NCBI GenBank assembly: GCA_024278155.1
Contig: JAJRTT010000325.1
Coordinates: 1-10,237, forward strand
Length of the DNA stretch: 10,237 nt
DNA from: Bacteroidota bacterium
GTDB lineage: Bacteria > Bacteroidota > Bacteroidia > Bacteroidales > JAADJA01
Direction of reading: 5' to 3'
Below, one piece after another: positions 1 to 7,759 of this stretch. Each line of letters starts with the position of its first letter. The first letter of the stretch is position 1. The notes below the pieces were generated by a model. It saw nothing but the letters and a program-made list of their open reading frames with translations, did no database searches and had not been told where the DNA came from. Made by a program: the position numbers and the translations under genes.

Positions 1-21
1 CCGTATTCTGATTTCAATTAA
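1..21 (+). CDS. possible 3' end of an upstream gene (partial)
   Basis: Reading from base 1 in frame 1 gives PYSDFN followed by TAA at 19-21. The stop falls at the foot of a terminator hairpin on the same strand, so a + strand gene ending here is plausible. Six codons carry no family information. The upstream gene could also end before the window starts. Confidence 0.25.
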   Translation, partial: PYSDFN

Positions 22-52
22 AAAGCCGGTAAGGGTTTCCTTATCGGTTTTT
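20..52 (+). terminator. rho-independent terminator of the upstream gene
   Basis: A hairpin with stem ccggtaagg (26-34) pairs with ccttatcgg (39-47) around the loop gttt. It has one G-U wobble and is extended by AAAAA (20-24) against TTTTT (48-52), with a single bulged G at 25. The flanking A and T tracts allow it to work in either direction. It separates whatever lies upstream from the AsmA-like gene that starts at 94. Confidence 0.75.
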
Positions 53-65
53 CCATATTAAATAC

Positions 66-73
66 TATTTTTG
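66..73 (+). promoter_or_regulatory. Bacteroidota-type -7 promoter element of the AsmA-like gene
   Basis: TATTTTTG fits the Bacteroidota consensus TAnnTTTG exactly. I do not see a convincing -33 TTTG at the expected distance upstream, because that space is taken by the terminator. If used, transcription would begin near position 80, leaving a leader of only about 14 nt before the TTG start at 94. The other two promoters in this window have similarly short leaders. Confidence 0.5.
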
Positions 74-93
74 TAGCATAAATGCAGTAAATA

Positions 94-3000
94 TTGAAAA
101 GAGGCTACAAAATATCAATTTATATCCTTGCCGCCATAATTGTTTTGATGGTGGTGTTCAACCTTATGTTCAGCAGTATCCTGCGATGGCAGGTCAATAA
201 TTTCAGCAACGGCAAAATCCATCTCAATTCGGAGAAAGCATCTGCGAACATATTTACTTCGAGCATATTGTTTGAAGATGTATTGGTCGGGTTCGACAGC
301 GTGTCTGTGGATGCGGCTTCCAAAATCTACCTGCGGAACTTAAGGTTTTCTTCCCTGAAAATAAGCCATATCAGTATTTTCCAATTGTTGTTCAACCGGA
401 ACATAAAGGTTGGGAAAATTGGCTTTACCGACCCCGAACTGAATTTTATGCGCGACACGGTTATCTTAAGGAAAGACCTTTTTACGAAAGTGATAACTCC
501 CGAAGTGCTCAAGGCAAAAAGCCGGGATGCAACGTTTTCCTTTGAAATTGGTGAAATTTCCATTGATCAGGGGGCAATGCACTTTCGGGGCAGGAGAGGG
601 GAGGAGCTCGATCTTGAGAAAATCAATATCCGAATCCGGGATTTGCGCCTGTCGGACCTGAGCCAGATGGAAATGGCAAAAAAGGATTTGAGCGCCCATT
701 TTAAATTGAACGTGAACCTGTATGACGTGCGGAAGCGTTTCCAGGATGCCTATACTTTTTCCGTTGATTCGTTCAGTTATTTTTCAGGGAAGAAATATCT
801 GCTGGTGAGCGGGATTGAATTGACGCCAGACAGCCTGGACGATTTTTCGGGGAAGCCCGAAATTAAGTTCAGGACGGATTTCCTGCGGATAAGCGGTTTC
901 GACCTGAACGAGTTTATTATGGACGAAAACCTGGAATTTTCAAAGTTCGAGATTTCAAACGGTGATTTATGGGAAAGCAAGGATTGGTTCTTCTTGAACA
1001 ACGACGATATCAGGGACACCGTGAAAAAGAAGAACGGGCCGGGCTTCAATTGGTTGAATACTTTTAGGACAGACACCTTTTTGGTAAACGATATCAATGT
1101 GTTGAGCATGACCAAAAAACTCGATACCATTTATGAAGTGAAGAAAGGCCACCTGATGGTGCTCGACATCAGGGTGGATTCCAATTTTTTGAAAAAAGCC
1201 GCATACCTTGACCTTACTGAAAACACTTTTGCCCATTCAAGTGCCATTAAGTTCCACTGGGTCAAACCGGTGATTGATTTCAGGTGCGATACCTTTTCGT
1301 TCACGGGGGGCGATGGAAGGGAGTTCATGAAGAACGTCCGTTTTTCGCAGCATACATATTCAAAAGACATAAGCCAACAGAAATTGTTGATAAGTGCCCG
1401 GGTCGATTCCCTGGGCATGAAGGGCCTGAATATCCGAAGATTGTTGAAGTCGGACAGCGTACATTTGTCCCTTTTCCTTAAAAACCCACACCTTGATGTT
1501 TACGAAAGGGAGGGTCTCCACAGGAAAAACAAGAAAAACACAAAGCTCCCTTCAACTATTTTCCTCGATGAATTCAGGATACAGGACGGGGCTTTCGGTT
1601 TTGCCTCGGATATTTCAAGGGTGGAAGCAAAGGTGGAAAACCTGAACCTCCTTTTTGATACACTTCTAATCAATACAAAGCGAATAGGGAAATCCGGTTT
1701 TGTTGATTTTGATGGTTTTATCCTGGATTGTGACGGGATACGGTATAAGGACAAAAAGAAGCCCATCTCTGTCAGGATTGCCAATTTGTTCATGGACGAA
1801 AAGGATTTCATGTTGAGGGGAGTCCGGTTTTCGGAGGGGAAAGCCCCGGCACCCGGTTTTAGTTCCCTGGAGATGGATGGCTTTACGGTCAACAACTTCA
1901 ACCTGAAAAAACTAATAAACAGAAAAGAGTTTGTTTGTGAAGAAATCGTGCTTCAAAAACCGGGATATTATGGAAAAGCAAAGGGGGACAATAAAAAGCA
2001 GGGAGAAAAAACCGTTTTGTCAAAAAAGATAATCGCAGGGAAAATCGCTGCCGGTCTTAGGGGAAAACTTAATAAACTCCATATCGGGAACATAAACATA
2101 ATTGATGGCCATGTTGATTTTCAAAGCGAAAAGGATTCCATTCGCCTGAAAACTTCCCTCGCTATGAAAATGCAAAACATCCGTTTCTATCCCAATGACC
2201 CCTCGGGCGATACGCTTTTTTATTTCCCCGATTATTTCCAATTTGTTTTGGACAAGCCTGGTTTTTCAACTTCAAAACTAAGCTTCCGGACGGATGTTGT
2301 TTCCTATGACAATTCCAGGGATGAACTGGTGGTAGTTGGCTTGTCTGGAGAAAGTGTGGGGGAGGACAAGGCCAAATACACTATAAAGGTGTCGAGGATA
2401 GAATTGTGGAAGCCGTTTTGGGAAGCTGAAAAAGAACGGCCTTTCCGCTTTGCGTCCCTCGATATAAAAACGCCTGTTGTTTTTGTTGAAATAAATAAAA
2501 AGGGGGAAGCTGTCCCCCAAAAAAACAAAAAGAAATTTGTTTTGCCTTTTCAGGTTGATGGTGTCGTGAAGGTATTGGCAGGGAAACTCAATATACAGAT
2601 CAATAAGCCGGACGATACGCTCGGTTATTCCATCGGCGATTTTGATCTGGAATGGGACGCCAAGGCCGGGCAAGCATTAGGGGATGGGTCTGGAAATGAT
2701 TTATTGGCCGCAATAAATTTTGATTTTGAAAATATTATCTTGAATTCGGGCAAATCGAACACCAGCCTTGACAATATCTATTTCGACAAGGAAAACAATA
2801 TCATCGAAGTGGAGGGTATCAAGCAAATGGCATGGAAGCCTGCCGATGAAGGGGGCGAGAAAAAACTGAATAACCGTATTGCCATTCCAAGGCTGCACAT
2901 CGAGTATCCCCATTTGTACGGAAAGCCCGGAGAACCGCTCGGGCTATGGATTTCAAATATCACAGCAAATGAAACGAAATTCGAGTCTTATGCAGTTGGG

Positions 3001-4323
3001 GGCAAAACCAAAAAAGCCCCCCGTTTCAAGATTTCGGATTCCACGGCCATGAAATTCTTGGGTTTTTTTGAATATGTTAAAATCGATTCCATTTATTTCC
3101 CCAATATCCATATAAGGGTGAACACGGACACAATGATACGAAAGCCCATTGATTTCAAGCATATTTCGTTTCATGTGAACGGTTTGTTGATGGATTCGTC
3201 TTTGCTCGACCCCGAAAAGAATTCCTATGCCGATGATGTTTTTGTCCACCTCCATGACCGTGAGGTTTATTCGGCGGACAGCATGTACAAATTCCGCACG
3301 AGTTACCTGACCTATTATTTTAGCAAAGACCAAATCATTATCGATTCGCTGGAGGTTATCCCGCAGTTCGAAAAAGATGTGTTTTTTGAAAGGGCCCGTT
3401 TTCAGACCGATCGGATGCAGGTGAGCACAAAAAACGTTGTTGTTGATGGCATCGACCTGGAATCGGTCATTAAAACGGGCGAGTACCATTTCGACAAAAT
3501 ATCGATAAACGAGCTGCGCCTCCTCGATCACCGCGACCAGCACTATCCGCGCAAGGAAGGGCAGTACAGGCCATTGCCGAAAGAGATGCTCGAAAACATA
3601 CCGGTGATTTTCCATGTGGACACGGTACAGGTGAACGATTCCTATGTTTTGTACGGCGAATATGTGGATAAGTCAGAATTCCCGGGCGAGGTGTTTTTCG
3701 ACGACTTCAATGCATCGATTTACAATGTGACGAATGTTTTCAAAAAGCTGGATACCTCCTTTGTGATGACTGCCCATTTACAATCGAAATTGATGGGAAG
3801 TGCCGATCTGGATTTGACGATAAGTGTCCCATTGCTCGAAAGGGCCGATTATTTCTGGTTCGATGGCAAAGTTGAGAACCTTGATTTGACCCAGTTTAAT
3901 TCCATGACGCAAAACCTGTTTGGGATCACTATCAGAAGGGGCTATGGAGATTTGGAAATCCCGTTGATTTCGGCCAATAACTCACATTCCCTCGGCGAGC
4001 TTACGTTCAAGTACAAAAAGTTCAAACTCGCCATGTACAACCGCAAAAAGGCACGGATGAACCGGGGCATCGCATCACCGCTGATCGACTTTATGATGAA
4101 CGGTGTTTTGTTAAAATCGAACAACCCGAAGTTCCTGGGGAAAACACGTGTGGGGGAAGTTTATTTTGAACGCGATGACGAAAAATCCATTTTTAACTAT
4201 ATCTGGAAAAGCGTGATGAGCGGGACTTTGTCCACCATGGGCTTTAACAAAAAGGAACAGCGACAGGCCATCAAGGAAAAAAAGAAGGAGATGAAAGAGA
4301 AAATGCGCAAGGTGGGGAAATGA
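94..4323 (+). CDS. AsmA/DUF748-like giant envelope protein
   Basis: A 1409-residue protein with a short basic N-terminus (KRGYK) and one hydrophobic segment at about residues 7-27, which looks like a signal anchor. The rest is predicted periplasmic and rich in beta-strand-like segments. Recurrent D-T/S-hydrophobic patterns (DTFLVNDINV, DTLLINTKRI, HVDTVQVNDS) are typical of the long AsmA/TamB-like repeat-groove proteins thought to bridge inner and outer membranes and move lipids. A conserved-looking C-terminal block (about 1355-1390, RVGEVYFERD then FNYIWKSVMSG) resembles the end of Bacteroidota AsmA-like/DUF748 proteins. It is followed by a lysine-rich tail from about 1386 to the end. The start is TTG at 94, since the anchor begins at once and the next in-frame Met (residue 19) lies inside it. 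The ATG at 82 is followed by a stop after two codons. No partner gene is visible. Lipid transport is inferred from the family, and a more general envelope role is possible. Confidence 0.75.
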   Translation: MKRGYKISIYILAAIIVLMVVFNLMFSSILRWQVNNFSNGKIHLNSEKASANIFTSSILFEDVLVGFDSVSVDAASKIYLRNLRFSSLKISHISIFQLLFNRNIKVGKIGFTDPELNFMRDTVILRKDLFTKVITPEVLKAKSRDATFSFEIGEISIDQGAMHFRGRRGEELDLEKINIRIRDLRLSDLSQMEMAKKDLSAHFKLNVNLYDVRKRFQDAYTFSVDSFSYFSGKKYLLVSGIELTPDSLDDFSGKPEIKFRTDFLRISGFDLNEFIMDENLEFSKFEISNGDLWESKDWFFLNNDDIRDTVKKKNGPGFNWLNTFRTDTFLVNDINVLSMTKKLDTIYEVKKGHLMVLDIRVDSNFLKKAAYLDLTENTFAHSSAIKFHWVKPVIDFRCDTFSFTGGDGREFMKNVRFSQHTYSKDISQQKLLISARVDSLGMKGLNIRRLLKSDSVHLSLFLKNPHLDVYEREGLHRKNKKNTKLPSTIFLDEFRIQDGAFGFASDISRVEAKVENLNLLFDTLLINTKRIGKSGFVDFDGFILDCDGIRYKDKKKPISVRIANLFMDEKDFMLRGVRFSEGKAPAPGFSSLEMDGFTVNNFNLKKLINRKEFVCEEIVLQKPGYYGKAKGDNKKQGEKTVLSKKIIAGKIAAGLRGKLNKLHIGNINIIDGHVDFQSEKDSIRLKTSLAMKMQNIRFYPNDPSGDTLFYFPDYFQFVLDKPGFSTSKLSFRTDVVSYDNSRDELVVVGLSGESVGEDKAKYTIKVSRIELWKPFWEAEKERPFRFASLDIKTPVVFVEINKKGEAVPQKNKKKFVLPFQVDGVVKVLAGKLNIQINKPDDTLGYSIGDFDLEWDAKAGQALGDGSGNDLLAAINFDFENIILNSGKSNTSLDNIYFDKENNIIEVEGIKQMAWKPADEGGEKKLNNRIAIPRLHIEYPHLYGKPGEPLGLWISNITANETKFESYAVGGKTKKAPRFKISDSTAMKFLGFFEYVKIDSIYFPNIHIRVNTDTMIRKPIDFKHISFHVNGLLMDSSLLDPEKNSYADDVFVHLHDREVYSADSMYKFRTSYLTYYFSKDQIIIDSLEVIPQFEKDVFFERARFQTDRMQVSTKNVVVDGIDLESVIKTGEYHFDKISINELRLLDHRDQHYPRKEGQYRPLPKEMLENIPVIFHVDTVQVNDSYVLYGEYVDKSEFPGEVFFDDFNASIYNVTNVFKKLDTSFVMTAHLQSKLMGSADLDLTISVPLLERADYFWFDGKVENLDLTQFNSMTQNLFGITIRRGYGDLEIPLISANNSHSLGELTFKYKKFKLAMYNRKKARMNRGIASPLIDFMMNGVLLKSNNPKFLGKTRVGEVYFERDDEKSIFNYIWKSVMSGTLSTMGFNKKEQRQAIKEKKKEMKEKMRKVGK

Positions 4324-4398
4324 TGGGGCCTTTAATTGGGGGGCTTGTGGGTGCAGGGCTTGCAAAGCCAATACCCTGACCGCTATACGTCCCACCCC
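4324..4398. other. convergent intergenic spacer without a clear terminator
   Basis: These 75 nt separate the stops of the AsmA-like gene and the polysaccharide dehydratase gene, which point at each other. The only hairpin I see is ggctt (4357-4361) with aagcc (4365-4369). It is five base pairs with no following T run, too weak to call a terminator. Confidence 0.5.
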
Positions 4399-6276
4399 TT
4401 AACTTTTCCCTATGTCCAACTTTTCGTAAACCGAATTCTGGCTGATATATTCAGGGACGATTTCTTTCATCTTTTTCACGATTTCTGTATTGTCCTGGTT
4501 TTTGAACAAGGAAATCAGTTCATCGATTCGATTGTTGATTTCATCAAAATCATAAGCCCGTGTTTTGCCTATCATAATCTGTGAATGATGGGTGGGAAGT
4601 GTGTTTTCTTCTGAATTGAGAAGCTCTTCATAAAGTTTTTCCCCGGGCCGCAATCCCGTGAATTTGATTTGGATGTCCTTGTCAAGCTCCAGGCCCGAAA
4701 GGCGCACCATTTTTTTGGCAAGGTCGGTTATTTTTACCGGCTCGCCCATATCGAAGAGGAAAATCTCGCCCCCTTTCCCCATGTTCCCGGCCTGTAAAAC
4801 CAGGCGGCAGGCTTCGGGGATTGTCATAAAGTAACGGATCACCTCGGGATGGGTAACGGTTATCGGCCCCCCTTTTTCGATTTGCTTCCTGAAAAGCTGG
4901 ACTGCCGAACCATTGGATCCCAAAACATTCCCGAAACGGGTGGTGATAAAACGTGTTTTCTCTTTTTTGTTCAGTGCCTGGGTGTATATTTCCGCGATCC
5001 TTTTCGAGGCTCCCATCACATTTGTCGGGTTCACGGCCTTGTCCGTTGAAATCATGATAAATTTCCGTACCGCAAATTTTACGGAAAGATCGGCAACGGT
5101 TTTTGTTCCATTGATATTGGTAAACAATGCTTCGGTCGGGTTGTTCTCCATCATTGGCACATGCTTGTAAGCGGCGGCATGGTAAACGATTTCCGGCCTA
5201 AAAACCCGAAAGGCGTTTTCCATCCTCACCAAATTGCAAATATCGGCCACGGCAATTTCAAAATTCTTCTCGGGGTATTTGTCGTTCAGTTCGGTTTCAA
5301 GGTCGAAAAGGGCACTTTCAGCCTGATCGATAAGGACAAGCTTTTTTGGGTTGAAATTCAGGACCTGCCTGACAATTTCACTGCCAATGGAACCGGCTGC
5401 CCCTGTAATCATTATAACGGCACCGTTCAGCTCCTTGTTGATTTTATCCTCGTTCATTTTGATCTCGTCCCTTTCCAGAAGGTCTTCTATCTTGATTTTC
5501 TTGATTTGTTTGAAACTCAGTTCGCCGTTTATCCAGTTGGCCACTGGAGGGACGGTCATCACTTTTGTATCGAAAGGAAAGCAGGCATCAACGATGGACT
5601 GTTTTTTGGCAGGTTTTAAATCCTGAACGGCTATGATCACGCTTTCGATGGTTTCGGCAAGGAGCAGTTCCCTGATTCTGTCAAAACTATAAATCGTTAC
5701 ACCTTCCAGCTTTTTCCCCTGTTTGTTTTTATCGTCATCAATAAAAGCGGCCACTTTATAGCGTATCCCTAAGTCTCTGTCCAAAGCCCTTTTGGTAATG
5801 ACCCCTGCTTCCCCGGCACCAAAAATAATCACGCGTGTTTTTTCGCCGGAAGGGTTTTTTATTTCGAGATAAGTGATCTTTACGAGTATGCGGAAGGTGA
5901 CCATCCCCAGCGTAACACTGATAAACTCGATGATGATTATGGAAAATGGGACAAGGAATTTTTCGTTGATGAAATAATAGGAAAACAAATTGGCAAGGCC
6001 GAAAAACAGGCTTCCCGAAAGCAGTACGAGAAAAATCCTCACCGCATCTTCCGTACTCGTATAACGGATAATGCCCGCATAGGTTTTTGAGATTAGAAAA
6101 CTCAGGGCCCTGACTCCAAGAACCAATAGGAATACCTGTGGCCATAATTGAATCTCCTGAGGTGGGACATTAAAGTTAAACCGCACCAAATAGGCCAGTA
6201 TCACGGAAAAAAATACAACAAGGATATCGACCAGGAAAATAAACCAACGGGGTATGTTTTGTCTTGTAAAGATCAT
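4399..6276 (-). CDS. membrane-bound nucleoside-diphosphate-sugar 4,6-dehydratase (PglF/CapD/WbpM type)
   Basis: A 625-residue enzyme of the large FlaA1/CapD family, at the usual full length. Four hydrophobic helices lie near residues 12-32, 45-62, 80-100 and 109-131. A CoA-binding-like Rossmann domain follows, with GAGEAG at 153-158. The catalytic SDR domain begins with the NAD(P)-binding TGAAGSIG at 291-298. The active-site region is STDK at 410-413, then M421 and K425, where classical SDRs have Tyr-x3-Lys. This Met replacement and the TDK triad are characteristic of PglF/WbpM 4,6-dehydratases. RPGEK at 543-547 is a conserved substrate-side motif. The expected reaction is UDP-GlcNAc to the 4-keto-6-deoxy sugar, the first step to diamino- or deoxy-sugars for capsule, O-antigen or protein glycans, at the cytoplasmic face of the inner membrane. 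Exact substrate and symbol are not resolvable here. The ATG is 17 nt from its promoter element. No glycosyltransferase neighbours lie in the window. Confidence 0.95.
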   Translation of the reverse strand: MIFTRQNIPRWFIFLVDILVVFFSVILAYLVRFNFNVPPQEIQLWPQVFLLVLGVRALSFLISKTYAGIIRYTSTEDAVRIFLVLLSGSLFFGLANLFSYYFINEKFLVPFSIIIIEFISVTLGMVTFRILVKITYLEIKNPSGEKTRVIIFGAGEAGVITKRALDRDLGIRYKVAAFIDDDKNKQGKKLEGVTIYSFDRIRELLLAETIESVIIAVQDLKPAKKQSIVDACFPFDTKVMTVPPVANWINGELSFKQIKKIKIEDLLERDEIKMNEDKINKELNGAVIMITGAAGSIGSEIVRQVLNFNPKKLVLIDQAESALFDLETELNDKYPEKNFEIAVADICNLVRMENAFRVFRPEIVYHAAAYKHVPMMENNPTEALFTNINGTKTVADLSVKFAVRKFIMISTDKAVNPTNVMGASKRIAEIYTQALNKKEKTRFITTRFGNVLGSNGSAVQLFRKQIEKGGPITVTHPEVIRYFMTIPEACRLVLQAGNMGKGGEIFLFDMGEPVKITDLAKKMVRLSGLELDKDIQIKFTGLRPGEKLYEELLNSEENTLPTHHSQIMIGKTRAYDFDEINNRIDELISLFKNQDNTEIVKKMKEIVPEYISQNSVYEKLDIGKS

Positions 6277-6292
6277 GTGCGGATGATTTTTG

Positions 6293-6300
6293 CAAAGTTA
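6293..6300 (-). promoter_or_regulatory. -7 promoter element of the dehydratase gene
   Basis: On the minus strand this reads TAACTTTG, an exact match to TAnnTTTG. It lies 17 nt upstream of the ATG complement at 6274-6276, so the leader would be about 10 nt. No good -33 TTTG is seen about 19 nt further upstream. Confidence 0.5.
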
Positions 6301-6399
6301 TGTTAAAACGGATAAACTTTACCGAAGTAGTTTTCCACATTTAAAACTGATGTTTTGACAAAGAGGTGAAATTTCTGTTTGGAATACGTTTGCTATTTG

Positions 6400-6430
6400 T
6401 TTGTAAGCCTTTTCTTTTTTTATACATTTG
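6400..6430 (+). promoter_or_regulatory. complete Bacteroidota promoter driving the dndC remnant and HNH gene
   Basis: TTTG at 6400-6403 is followed after 19 nt by TACATTTG at 6423-6430. These match the -33 and -7 boxes (TTTG, TAnnTTTG) at the canonical spacing. Transcription would begin near 6436, about 15 nt before the ATG at 6451. This is the best-formed promoter in the window. It now precedes a broken gene, so its functional target is probably the downstream HNH nuclease. Confidence 0.7.
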
Positions 6431-6450
6431 TGCAATTTTGAAGTAGGATT

Positions 6451-6675
6451 ATGTCAAAGAGGATTTCCCATATAATTTCTGAATTAAAAGATCAATACTT
6501 AATTGATGATGCGCTTAGGCCATGGATTATTGGTTTCAGTGGAGGAAAGGATTCAACCGCACTTTTACAATTAGTTTGGATGGCTTTAAAAGAATTGTCC
6601 TTCGATTTTAACAGAAGGCAAGGGACGATAGACAATATTGATAGGGTTATTGAGAAATATTTATATGCAAGCTAA
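6451..6675 (+). pseudogene. dndC: truncated dndC (DNA phosphorothioation sulfurtransferase), N-terminal remnant
   Basis: The 74-residue frame begins like DndC: a helical start, then PWIIGFSGGKDSTALLQLVW with the ATP-pyrophosphatase PP-loop SGGKDST at residues 30-36. DndC is normally around 500 residues, a PAPS-reductase-like protein with a 4Fe-4S cluster that inserts sulfur into the DNA backbone. Similarity stops at about residue 49 (ALKEL), where DndC would continue with the strand leading to its DTLVE region. The remaining ~25 residues (from SFDFNRRQG) are unrelated, and no continuation is visible in other frames. The tail may be the 3' end of the gene that originally preceded the HNH gene, joined by an in-frame deletion. 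That would explain why its stop overlaps the HNH start. No iron-sulfur ligands remain, so sulfur transfer is not expected. A translated leader peptide is possible. No dndB, dndD or dndE lies nearby. Confidence 0.8.
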
Positions 6676-7636
6676 GAATTTAACATATTATTGTTCTTGT
6701 TTTGAAAGATTGAGACGTGATCGTAAAAATGGAGGCGCACCTCATAAGCCAATTTTGCTTATTAGTCTAATTCAAGCTTTTCAACAAAAAATATTCGATT
6801 CAAATAAAATATTCATTATTCCTGAATTGGTTGGCCTATTCAAGACTAATTGGAAAGATTTGGTTGAATCCAATAATCATTGTTTGTTTGCAATGCCATT
6901 TTATCATATGCATACTGAACCATTTTGGCAACTAATCCCTAATGCTGGATGTGAATTGTGGGTTAAGTCAAAAAGTTCAATGCGTAGTTTTTCAAATCTG
7001 ACAACCGCTATTAAATATGTGCTTATTGATAATGAACTTGTTCATCTACTTAAAAATAAAGAAGAGTCAGAGATATTGATACATTTTCTCCTTGATAAAT
7101 ATTTTCCTAATACTAAAAACAGCTATACTAAAGGGAATAATAGTTATTTAACAGATATTGAAAATCAAATAATTCAAGAACCAAAAGAAGAATACAAAAG
7201 GCGACTACTGTCTATTAGAGAACAGCTCGATAATGATGCTTTTCAAGAAGAAATATATGTAAGGGGTAATGTGTTCAAAAAAGAAATCCCCAAAATATAT
7301 AATTATACTTGTTGTATCTCAGGTTTGAGAATTGATGCTATTTCAAATGTGTCAATGATTGATGCTTGCCATATTGTTCCATTTTCTGAAAGCTACAATG
7401 ATACAATTACAAATGGTATTGCCCTTTGTCCAAATTTACATAGAGCGTTTGACAGGGGGTTGATTTCCATAGATGATAATTATAAAGTGATTGTCAGCAA
7501 AGGTTTTTCGGAAACTATTAATAGCAACTATAATATAAGACAATTTGCGGGCAAAGAAATTCTTTTACCTAAAAATCAAAAGTATTTTCCTTCTATTGAA
7601 TCATTAAATTATCATAGGGGAAAGTTTGGATTATAA
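6665..7636 (+). CDS. phosphorothioate-DNA-dependent HNH restriction endonuclease (ScoMcrA-like, SBD-HNH)
   Basis: With the ATG at 6665 the product is 323 residues. The N-terminal half resembles the sulfur-binding domain of type IV enzymes: a FERLRRDRKNGGAPHKPILL block near residues 13-32, with PHKP at 26-29, and PFYHMHTEPFWQL at about 78-90, matching the usual PFxxL-type recognition region. The C-terminal half is an HNH_2 nuclease: Cys216 in YTCCISGLR, DACHIVPF with His236, then NGIALCPNLHRAFDRG with Asn250 and His259. Such enzymes bind phosphorothioated (some also methylated) DNA and cut it, acting as type IV restriction. An ATG at 6638 is in frame, but the family N-terminus starts close to Met 6665. 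That start also overlaps the preceding stop by 11 nt (ATGCAAGCTAA), suggesting translational coupling. The gene is markedly AT-rich: one hand-counted line, 7141-7200, has 13 G/C in 60. Family assignment is by pattern, and target specificity is inferred. Confidence 0.82.
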   Translation: MQAKNLTYYCSCFERLRRDRKNGGAPHKPILLISLIQAFQQKIFDSNKIFIIPELVGLFKTNWKDLVESNNHCLFAMPFYHMHTEPFWQLIPNAGCELWVKSKSSMRSFSNLTTAIKYVLIDNELVHLLKNKEESEILIHFLLDKYFPNTKNSYTKGNNSYLTDIENQIIQEPKEEYKRRLLSIREQLDNDAFQEEIYVRGNVFKKEIPKIYNYTCCISGLRIDAISNVSMIDACHIVPFSESYNDTITNGIALCPNLHRAFDRGLISIDDNYKVIVSKGFSETINSNYNIRQFAGKEILLPKNQKYFPSIESLNYHRGKFGL

Positions 7637-7683
7637 TTCAAAGGTTTAGCAAGAACAACAAAATGTTGAGCGGTAAAGGAGAA

Positions 7684-7700
7684 ACACTTTAAAAGGACAA
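7684..7700 (+). repeat. left copy of an imperfect direct repeat flanking the ParB-like/nuclease-like pair
   Basis: acactttaaaaggacaa here matches acactttaaaggggcaa at 9950-9966 in 15 of 17 positions, both differences being A to G. Both copies lie in non-coding DNA, one before and one after the two-gene pair. AT-rich context makes chance similarity possible. Confidence 0.4.
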
Positions 7701-7745
7701 TGTTATTGAATGATTTTTAGTTCTGAAAAACTGTTTAGGGATATT

Positions 7746-7752
7746 AAAGAGG
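7746..7752 (+). promoter_or_regulatory. ribosome binding site of the ParB-like gene
   Basis: AAAGAGG ends 7 nt before the ATG at 7760. It is the only clear Shine-Dalgarno-like sequence before a gene in this window, and it fixes the start of the ParB-like gene. Confidence 0.55.
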
Positions 7753-7759
7753 CAAATTA

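Larger units (their letters stand above)
6277..6450. other. divergent intergenic region between the dehydratase gene and the accessory block
   Basis: These 174 nt hold two outward-facing promoters. I see no RNA gene. A short inverted repeat, aaaac (6343-6347) with gtttt (6352-6356), sits between them and could be chance in AT-rich DNA. The core-to-accessory composition change falls within or just after this stretch. Confidence 0.5.
7637..7759 (+). other. spacer between the HNH gene and the ParB-like gene
   Basis: These 123 nt have no TAnnTTTG promoter that I can find, so the downstream pair may be read through from upstream or use an unrecognised promoter. The stretch holds a small inverted repeat (caaca 7656-7660, tgttg 7664-7668). 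It also holds the left copy of an imperfect 17-bp repeat at 7684-7700. Confidence 0.45.

Noticed and set aside
2953..3615. A 220-codon open frame on the minus strand inside the AsmA-like gene
   Set aside because: It is antisense to a clearly coding frame and has no recognisable domain. Its composition is as expected for a shadow frame.
4849..5626. Overlapping open frames on the plus strand inside the dehydratase gene
   Set aside because: The opposite strand encodes conserved Rossmann and active-site motifs throughout this stretch, and these frames show none.
6638..6664. Upstream in-frame ATG for the HNH gene, adding nine residues
   Set aside because: The extra residues do not look like part of the family N-terminus. 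ATG 6665 gives the usual distance to the FERLRRDR motif and a coupling overlap with the preceding stop.
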